Below, piece by piece: positions 56,076-64,000 of a stretch of DNA of 64,000 nt. A model generated the notes under the pieces. That model ran no database searches and was not told where the DNA came from. It saw nothing but the letters and a program-made list of their open reading frames with translations. Numbering within the stretch: the stretch's first letter is position 1; each line of letters starts with the position of its first letter. Both the position numbers and the translations under genes were made by a program. Origin of the DNA: Rhinopithecus roxellana (lineage: Eukaryota; Chordata; Mammalia; Primates; Cercopithecidae); contig NC_044552.1 of NCBI RefSeq assembly GCF_007565055.1, positions 146,487,358 through 146,551,357 on the forward strand, given 5' to 3'.

Positions 56076-57917
56076 GTGTCTTTTTTTCAGGTGTTGGTAC
56101 ACTTCAAGGCAAAAAGTAATAAGTACTAAGTCTCCTCCGCCAAAATGCTCAGAAATCCACGAGAAAGGAAGGGCGACTTCCTCGTTTCAACGTCGTGTGA
56201 ATTAGAACTGTAACATGGGCAACAGTTTGCCAAAATACTCCCATGTCAAAATGGCAAGGTCAAAGTCGCTGTATCAATGTGCGATGTGTCTGGCATCATG
56301 GGTCAAGGAAGAAAATTTGATCCACTAGACAGGGAGAGATAATTCCTGGAAGAACAGGGTTGAGTGTATAATTGACAAGAAGTTTGGGGACTTGATACAA
56401 AATCCTAGCTGTGATGATTGGCCCCTAAATCTTAGCTCTCACAGAGGAATAGTTCTAAACCTCACTTAATGAAGGAGTAAAAGCTGTTTGACATTTTCTG
56501 GTTAGCCAGTACTGTACCTCTTTGTACTTTTCAATGTTTTTACCTCTCCCTAGAATGCCCTTCCTCTTTTGGGCAATTAATGAGTAACTATTACACATTA
56601 ATTTGTATATTAATTCTGCCTGTCCAACACAAACAGGGCTTGCTCCGTGGAGCTCTCCCTAAGCTCTTTTCCTCTCCCAGATTTCCTTCTCTAAATAACC
56701 ATAATCCTTACATTAAAAACAATTATTTTAGACTGTCAGAGAAGTTGCAAGGACATTTACAGAGAATCCCTGTATGTCCACTTTTCTTAAACGCTCTCCC
56801 CGATAATCCCACATAAAAGTTAACAGTTAAATCTATTAAAGCTTAAGTACTAACCTGTGCATGTCACAGGTTTGAATTCTGAAGAAAAGAAACCTGTAAG
56901 ACAAGTCTGCGCCTTGTGCCTGGTAAGTAGCAAAATAATTTTGCTGTCAGTTTAAAAATCCTGCTTTAAATTACTCAGATTTCAATATTCTAGTTTCTTT
57001 TCAGTTTGTAATTACCATTAGGATTCTACCATCAACATTTTAGCCAATTACGCTACTGAATGCTATGTTTTTAAAAAAACAATTACAGATGGCAATCCAT
57101 TTTGCCAATCTCCTCTATAAAAATAAAATAATTTTTAATGTTGGTTTGCTGGTCAATCAGATGAATAATTAAAGCAAGGGAGTTTTGGGTTCGTTTCTTA
57201 TTTAGCAGTGGTCAGTTACACACAAGAAAACTGGCAGGAGAGACTGCAGTACTTTCCATTTTGTGAAGGTTGCCAAGTAAAGTCAATTTATTTCCAGAAC
57301 AACCTTGAAAATGTTCCTCTAATTTTCAGCAGACATGGTTTTCCTGAAAAATTTTTTGCTTTTAATTAGGTTCTTTTATTTAAATGTCTTGTCAAATTAT
57401 TTTCTTTTTAGAGATTGCAGTCTTTTTAATAGGGTCTTTTTAATAAATCTCAGTTCCTGTCATAAATCAGCATATGCCAAGTGGAGTCACTCAATTCTAT
57501 AAAGGATCTGACTCAGCAGGAACAATAAAAATATGATCCACTTGTCATCTGGAATACGCCTTGAAAACTTTATCATCCACATCTCTACAAGTTTTCTTCT
57601 AGGCGCTCATTGTTCCTTTAGATCCAAAAATTTTATTCAAAAGAATCAAAAAGGGGAAGTAAACAAGATAAACCTCATAAAAGAGAAGTATGTAGTAGGC
57701 ATGGAGAATTTGGGTGATGTAGGAGTTGGCAAAGTTCATACACGACCATGTTTAATCATGTCTTGTTGAAAGTTGTGTGTGTGCGTGTGTGTGCATGCAC
57801 GTTGTGCATGAGGTCATGCAAATGCTTCAATTTCATGAATTTATCAGTTCTCAGTCACAAGGCTAGTGGGCCTCTATGAGAATGTCATTCATTGATTACC
57901 AAAATATAGCCTAAACA
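56076..57917. other. No gene recognised; short GT repeat
   Basis: Unique-looking. A (GT)n-type microsatellite lies at about 57773-57801. Confidence 0.4.
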
Positions 57918-58138
57918 GGGGTGTCCAATCTTTTAGCTTCTCTGAGCCACGTCAGAAGAAGAATTGTCTTGGGCCACACATAAAATACACTAAGACTAAC
58001 AATAGCATATGAGCTAAGAAAAATAATAATTGCAGAAAATCTCAAAATGTTTTAAGAAAGTTTGTGAAACGTTTGTGTTGGGCTGCATTTAAAGCTGCCT
58101 TGGGCCACATGAGGCCCGTGGACTGTGGGTTAGACAGG
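57918..58138. mobile_element. hAT-type DNA transposon fossil
   Basis: Starts CAGGGGTGTCCAATC and ends near GGTTAGACAGGCTTC, imperfect inverted ends, with TTGTCTTGGGCCACACATAA inside. This is a common Charlie-like non-autonomous element; subfamily not assigned. Confidence 0.75.
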
Positions 58139-58239
58139 CTTCATAGAACCATCATTGAGGCAATATGGGTATTGTTTTAGCAAGCCCATTACTGACCAAT
58201 TGAGCATTTTGGATTTTAACAGTGATCTTCTTTCCTGAA

Positions 58240-58545
58240 ACTTGTTTATTTATTTATTTATTAGAGTCAGCATCTCGCTCTGTCACCCAGGCTGGAGTGC
58301 AGGAGCTCCATCTCTGCTCACTGAACCCTCCACCTCCCGTGTTCAAGCAATTCTCAAGCCTCAGCCTCCCGAATAGCGGTGATTACAGGTGCCCACCACC
58401 ATGCCTGCTAATTTTTGTATTTTTTGTAGAGACAGGATTTTACCATGTTGGCCAGGTTGGTCTCGAACTCCTGACCTCAAGTGATCCACCCACCTCGGCC
58501 TCCCAAAGTATTAGGATTACAGGTGTGAGCCACCATGCCTGGCCC
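58240..58545 (-). mobile_element. Alu, minus strand
   Basis: (TTTA)n head, CTCGCTCTGTCACCCAGGC, ending CACCATGCCTGGCC. A 126-codon plus-strand frame over it is Alu-derived. Confidence 0.94.
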
Positions 58546-59714
58546 ATGAAACTTTCAAATATTACTTATGTACCACTCTACGCATCCAATTTAATAATCT
58601 GAATGACCATAGGTAATTGAATGCTCCTTGAACAATGAGCATCATTTTTTATGTGTTGTGATAGTTTCATAGATGCTTCCAGCCACTTAATCCCTGTGGT
58701 GTGAAGGTTACATTTCAGATTGAGGTTTCCAGTAATAGTATAAGAAAATCTTAAATGAATACCCAAAGCATTATTTATTTTTTCTTAGAAGCCAAATTGA
58801 ATTTGTGGAAGAAAAATAAGTCACCGTTTAATGGATGGAACAGAGAGTGGAAACATCTGACAGAACAGTAGGAAACTTTGTTCTGTTTTGAATGCCTCAC
58901 CACTACTCATACCATCTGTCATGCATTTCTCATGAAATAAACAATTTTCAGAATTTTTTTTTGTCCAGGGAAGAGACATTTTGTATTTTATTGATTTATT
59001 TATCCTATGTAGACTCAAGGTAATGACATTTAAGAAAATAAGTTTGGAAGGAGATACTTTTATCAAAACAGGTAGTACTTGTTTTATTTGAAAGCCTTTC
59101 TCAAGGACATAAGATGAGGATACACATTATAATACATAGATTGAATGGGAAATGTGGGAGGTGGCTTGGAAAGAGAGGAAGTGATGCCAAGAGCAAATAC
59201 TGAATTTCCTGCCATTTTTATTTCCTGAAATCAGAGTGGCTGAGAAAGGGCTGGCTGAGAGAAAGAGATGGGGGAAGGGAAAGGAAGGGTGACTCTTCTC
59301 CGGGGCGGGGTGGGGAGGGGTTCTCCTTCATAAAATTTTTGAACTGTCACCACAATCTGGCAATATTTTTATGCCAAAGGAAAGATGACATTCTCCTCAT
59401 GATTTACAGTTTTTATCAGATGTCTCAGTTGATTATACAAGTTTCTTCTGATCATTCCATGTGTGAAAATTAGCTTTTCTTAAATAGTTATCTTAATAGT
59501 CCAGGGTGTTTCCCATAACTGTCCAATAACACCCTTGACGTTGAACACTAGTGGCTTCATATGTTTTCAACATTCTGTTTCTAAGATTTTTTTTGTGTGT
59601 GTGTAATAACTTTCACCTTCAGTTTTCAACCTCTTGTTGCTTCTATCCTACAAGTGCTGTTTTTCCCATCTCAAGGAGAGGAATGTTGTGATACTAGGTT
59701 CTGAATGGAGTCTC
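58546..59714. other. No gene recognised
   Basis: Unique-looking; short frames only. Confidence 0.4.
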
Positions 59715-59860
59715 AGCTTCAATGCAGTTCTGTGTTCTTGGGCAACTTCCTCAATCTCCTGTTTCTTCAATCATCTATCTGCTCCTCATGGCTGTGGTGA
59801 AGGTTGAATGAGATAATATATTTATAGCATCTGGATCGTATTAGGAAATAAATGTTTATT
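59715..59860 (-). repeat. MIR, minus strand
   Basis: CTTGGGCAACTTCCTCAATC then GGTTGAATGAGATAATATA and AAATAAATGTTTA match reversed MIR. Confidence 0.7.
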
Positions 59861-60247
59861 CCCTCCCCACACTGTTTCCTCATTGTTCCTATGATTGATT
59901 TCATCTTTCCTGTCCTGGCTTTCATTCCTGCGTCTCTCCTCTTCCCCTGTGTTCATGGCTCCGCTTCGTCCTTCCATGGATGGGACAACAACATCTAACA
60001 AGACAAAGGGGCTGTGGGCTGAGGCGACTCCCCTTACATCATGCTACATGCAAAACAATTTTAAGGCTTCACAATTTGTATTTCATAAAGCAATAAAAAG
60101 CACTGGGTGTTAAACCACCAGAGCTATTCTGGCCTTTGCTCATGGTTTTGAAATCAGATTTATCCTTCATCTACATACCTCACTATCTTCTGAGGTCCAG
60201 CCATATTTTGTTGCTTTCTTCCTTCAAGTCCCACACCCTTGTCATAT

Positions 60248-60547
60248 CTTTTTTTTTTTTTTTTTTGAGACGGAGTCTCGCTCTGTCGCCCGGGCTGGAG
60301 TGCAGTGGCCAGATCTCAGCTCACTGCAAGCTCCGCCTCCCGGGTTCACGCCATTCTCCTGCCTCAGCCTCCCGAGTAGCTGGGATTACAGGCGCCGCCA
60401 CCTCGCCCGGCTAGTTTTTTTTGTCTTTTTAGTAGAGACGGGGTTTCACCGTGTTAGCCAGGATGGTCTCGATCTCCTGACCTCGTGATCCGCCCGTCTC
60501 GGCCTCCCAAAGTGCTGGGATTACAGGCTTGAGCCACCGCGCCCGGC
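60248..60547 (-). mobile_element. Young AluY, minus strand
   Basis: Very little decay and many intact CpGs (CCTCCCGGGTTCACGCC; CTCGTGATCCGCCC). The variant ends ACAGGCTTGAGCCACCGCG and CGCCCGTCTCGGCC are of the kind I associate with macaque/baboon AluYR copies. Confidence 0.93.
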
Positions 60548-61453
60548 ATCTTTATTTGTAATCTCATTAATCTTTTGCTTTCTATTAACATTTTCCCCTC
60601 CCTTTAGACTCTCCTCAAATTGACTAACCATTTGAAATTAACAGTGATTCTTCTGGTTAAATACGGTGGCCTTTCATCTCTAAATTTTATCTACCTGTAC
60701 TGGTGTGGATGAGAATTACCAGGATTAACACTACTCTGTTTTGTAGTGGCATCTGTGTCTTCACACCTCTCATCCCAGCCCTGCATTCCCATACATGGCC
60801 CAGCTTCAAATTATGGTGTCTCTTTACCTAAAACACCTTTTGTAACCATTTATTTTCCCTTTTTCTAGGCACTAAAAAAACCTCAAACTCCACCCATTTT
60901 CCATTTTATTCACAATGTCATCTTCTTCTTAGAACCTCCTGTAAATCCTTCTAGTTTTTCCCTCCCCTCATTTACCTTATATTAGAAACTACATTTAAAT
61001 ATTAAAATGCCATTTTCATTATTATTACCTTGTTCAGAAACTTGCCTCTCAATTGCCAGTTTCTTAAGGTAAGTACTGAAACCAAGTTTCAAGGCTTCAC
61101 TGCTAGCAGTGCCCTGTGATTTGCTGCTTCTTTATTTTTCTCTGAATACTCTTTTCCAGAAAGGCTTCTAGGTATGTAGAAGAGAATCCTGTAATGGACA
61201 CATTACTTTGGCTTTTCCTTGGCCAGTGGTAACAGGTAGGGAAGCACGTACAGAATTATTAGAAACCATAGAGGAGAAAGTGGAGAAAACAACTTTGTCT
61301 GTGGTTCTGTGTGCTAATTTACATCAAGACAACAATGTACTCACTAGCTTTTCTCAAAATCAGAGAATTGTTCAGGGCTATTTAAAACCATTAAGATTGT
61401 TAGCTATTGCTTCATACAAATAAGCCCCTGGCCAAATAACAATAACATAGCTT
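60548..61453. repeat. Possible L2 fragment; otherwise nothing recognised
   Basis: TCTTCACACCTCTCATCCC to TAGAACCTCCTGTAAATCC has the pyrimidine-rich style of L2 3' ends; not firm. Confidence 0.35.
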
Positions 61454-61468
61454 TCTAGCTCTGCTTTT

Positions 61469-61770
61469 TTTTTTTTTTTTTTTTTTTTGAGATGGAGTCT
61501 CACTCTGTCTCCTAGGCTGGAGTGCAGTGGTGTGATCTCAGCTCACTGCAACCTCCACCTCCTGGGTTCAGGTGATTCTCCTGCCTCAGCTTCCCAAGTA
61601 GCTAGGATTACAGGCGCATGCCACCACACCTGGCTAATTTTTGTATTTTTAGTAGAGATGGGGTTTCACCATATTGGCCAGGCCGGTCTTGAACTCCTGA
61701 CCTCAAGTGATCTGCCTGCCTTGGCCTCCCAAAGTGCTGGGATTACAGACATGAGCCACCACACCCGGCT
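61469..61770 (-). mobile_element. Alu, minus strand, with target duplication
   Basis: T-run, then GAGATGGAGTCTCACTC to CACCACACCCGGCT. CTAGCTCTGCTTTTT repeats at 61455-61469 and 61771-61785 (the T-run overlaps the left copy). Confidence 0.95.
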
Positions 61771-62104
61771 CTAGCTCTGCTTTTTAACAGCACTAAAACC
61801 GAGTATTCAAAGCAAATGTTTCTCACGAGCCCTTTTCCAAGAACCAGTCTAATGGCTTTCACGCTGTTAATTGTGTTTATTACAAGGGATGGTAACTTAG
61901 TACTCACATTCCTAGTAGATGCAAATACTTATGCTGACATTTCCATTGGTTTGGCCTGATCCCCATAGTTTCTGCATGAGAACGAGGCTTTTTGGCCCAT
62001 TTTCAACTAGCATTCCCAAGTATTCAGAAGGGCTTCTTCTCTCTCACCCTCACTTCATATTCTCTCTAAAGCCTTTCCTTCCAGTATTCATTGAGCCACC
62101 AAAT

Positions 62105-62480
62105 TGATGCCTTTTTCACATTATGTTTGCACTGTGAAGCCAGGTTGGTCTCCCTGCCACTTGTCCTCAAGACTTTAATCTATGCCACTGTCACAGCGAG
62201 CTTAGATTTCCTAGAGCAGAGCTGGAAGTCCTTCCAGCTCCAAAACTTGATTGCTCCTCATTCTGGAGGCCATGAGTGGTGGCAGTCAGGGTCCTGCACT
62301 TGTCCAGCATGTGACCCCAAATGCAAACAAAACTTACACTTTACATGTATTGTGTCTTCCTCCGACCCTTTTTCAAGAAGATCCTTCCACCCTACTTCCC
62401 ATTCTCAGTTTCTTAAACTTACTTATCCTTTAGAAACAACCCAGACAAAAATTCTACCTCCTCCATGAGGGCTTCCCAGA
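62105..62480 (+). repeat. Possible L2 fragment
   Basis: Pyrimidine-rich text (ATGAGGGCTTCCCAGAATTCC) in L2 style; weak. Confidence 0.35.
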
Positions 62481-62869
62481 ATTCCTTTAAAAATGGGCTC
62501 TTATGACTTTGAATTACAATTTTTGTTACCTGTATTGTAGATAGAAGATTCTTTAAGGCTGTAGCTCTATCAGGTGAGCTGACACTTTATCTTGTATTTA
62601 TAATTATTTTCTGATTGCTTCAAGAGTCTCCATCAATTAAAATCTTGCCTTATTATCTATAGTTCTTGTTTCATTCTTTCCTAATATGTTAATCAGGATA
62701 TACTGGCATATCTTTTAAAAATGCTTACAAGAGAGTGATATATTGGGTTCACCTTGGCCAGTCAAGATGTAGGATTTAGAAAACAGGAAAAGGCAGGTTA
62801 GCAACATACAATGATTGAATAGATGCATGAATATACAAACAATATATATGTTTTCTTTCTTTTTAATTC

Positions 62870-63350
62870 ATTCTCCACACTGTAGCCAGAATGATGTTCC
62901 ACCTGCTTACGTTGCTTCCCTGCTCAAGCCCTTTAAAGTCTTGCCATTGCTTTTAGGATGCACAAACCCTTAAGATGCCTCGTTATGATCTGATTCCTAT
63001 TTACCTTGGTAGCTTCCACTCCACTCCATGCTACTAATCTTGTCACATTGAACTTCTGTCTCTCTGACGAGTCCTTATCCTCTCTGGGCTTTTCTAAATG
63101 TTGTTACCTCTGTGTGACATAATCTTCCTGCCCCTCTGCCACCCTCATTCCCCAGCAAATTCCAACTCATCCTTTGGATCTCAGCTTAGACATCACTTCC
63201 TCTGGGAAGCTCCCTCTGACTATCCAGGACTCAAACAAGTGCCCTTCCAAGATTCCCTGACAGTTCACGCATTGCTCCAGCATGAGTCTGTGTTATTATT
63301 GCCCATTTAGCAGCCTGACTCCCTCACTCGGCTATCTTTGTGAGGGCAGG
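62870..63350 (+). repeat. L2 3' end
   Basis: TTCTCCACACTGTAGCCAG, CCTGCTCAAGCCCTTTAAAG, TCTCAGCTTAGACATCACTTC and TTTGTGAGGGCAGGGC follow the L2 3' end in order. Confidence 0.8.
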
Positions 63351-64000
63351 GCTGTGCCTGTCCCATATAGCGCTTACATCCCAACATAGCCTAGGTGGGA
63401 AAGATTTAATTTTATTTATTTATTTTTTAAAACTACGTGTAGCAAGATTTAATTTTATACAAATAAGTGAATATATCTCTTTTCTACCCTTATCTATATA
63501 TATCATTATGAATATGTATATATGCATACATATTAAATATAGATAAATATAAATATATGTTACATATATTAAAAGTAATGGCAAAACAGCAATCACTTTT
63601 GCATGAACTGCATATAATATATTTCTTAAGATGATAGGTCTGGTGAGTGACAGGGTGGGTACTCCTGATGTAGGAGGTTGTCTAAATGTGTCTTAGAGTA
63701 AATATTTTAGAACACTTATATGCTGTCTTAGGACTTCTATCTTTGATAAACCTTCACTTCTGATCTGTGTAAAATGTCTTTCTGATTCCTTTCTGATTTC
63801 CTCGTTTAGGATTATTTTTAACATTGCTCTTTTCCAGATATAGTTCCTCACTCTAATAGAATAGAGCTTTATTCTTTGGATACAGTGCATCCATTTTGCA
63901 CATTATCCTAAGCAAATCTTGCTTTCAATTTTGTTTTGATTTAAAATAAACTAGACTATGGAAGTAATGCTTTCAAATTATCTACTCTGTCTTTTATTTT
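63351..64000. other. No feature recognised
   Basis: AT-rich with ATAT-type runs near 63480-63570. Confidence 0.4.

Noticed and set aside
58222..58602. 126-codon plus-strand frame
   Set aside because: Covers an antisense Alu; typical Alu-derived peptide.
62091..62468. 125-codon plus-strand frame
   Set aside because: No domain recognised, and the surrounding text looks L2-like.

Overview
The window is repeat-dense primate nuclear DNA. Alu elements of several ages, primate-type L1, THE1/MST LTRs and MIR/L2 fossils are all present. I recognise no cellular protein-coding gene, rRNA, tRNA or CRISPR. An Old World monkey is the best guess: the window carries a young simian type D (SRV/SERV-like) endogenous retrovirus, a lineage of Old World monkeys, and an AluY at 60248-60547 of the kind I associate with cercopithecines. 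The species and chromosome cannot be fixed from the window alone.

Layout. 1-3390: two minus-strand and one plus-strand Alu, then MIR fragments, one split by a solo ERV1-type LTR with its 4-bp target duplication intact. 3390-10308: an old minus-strand L1 carrying a younger 5'-truncated L1 (itself holding an Alu) and two more Alus. 10309-18773: an 8465-bp provirus inserted in that L1, with 528-bp LTRs and a 6-bp target duplication. 18774-20820: the L1 remainder, a 155-bp tandem duplication and an L2 fragment. About 20820-40440: an ancient plus-strand L1 split by a middle-aged near-full-length L1 (about 25866-38704), itself split by a full-length young minus-strand L1 (31089-37399). 40441-64000: mostly old or unique AT-rich DNA with MaLR LTRs, L1 fragments, DNA transposon fossils, MIR/L2 and five or six Alus.

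The provirus is in the order LTR, PBS, gag, pro, pol, env, CTE, PPT, LTR. Gag (654 codons) and the dUTPase-protease frame are open, and both -1 frameshift sites (gag/pro and pro/pol) are intact. Pol has three breaks: a frameshift in RT, a stop in RNase H and a frameshift near the integrase C-terminus. Env is open except for one stop at codon 37. A CTE-like RNA export element lies between env and the 3' LTR. The two LTRs differ at only six positions, all inside one 162-bp stretch overlapping a repeated CCCGCGCG array in U3.

The young L1 (31089-37399) keeps a complete ORF2, an ORF1 with a single stop at codon 59, an antisense ORF0 candidate, a YY1 site at its 5' end and a double 3' tail suggesting a very short 3' transduction.
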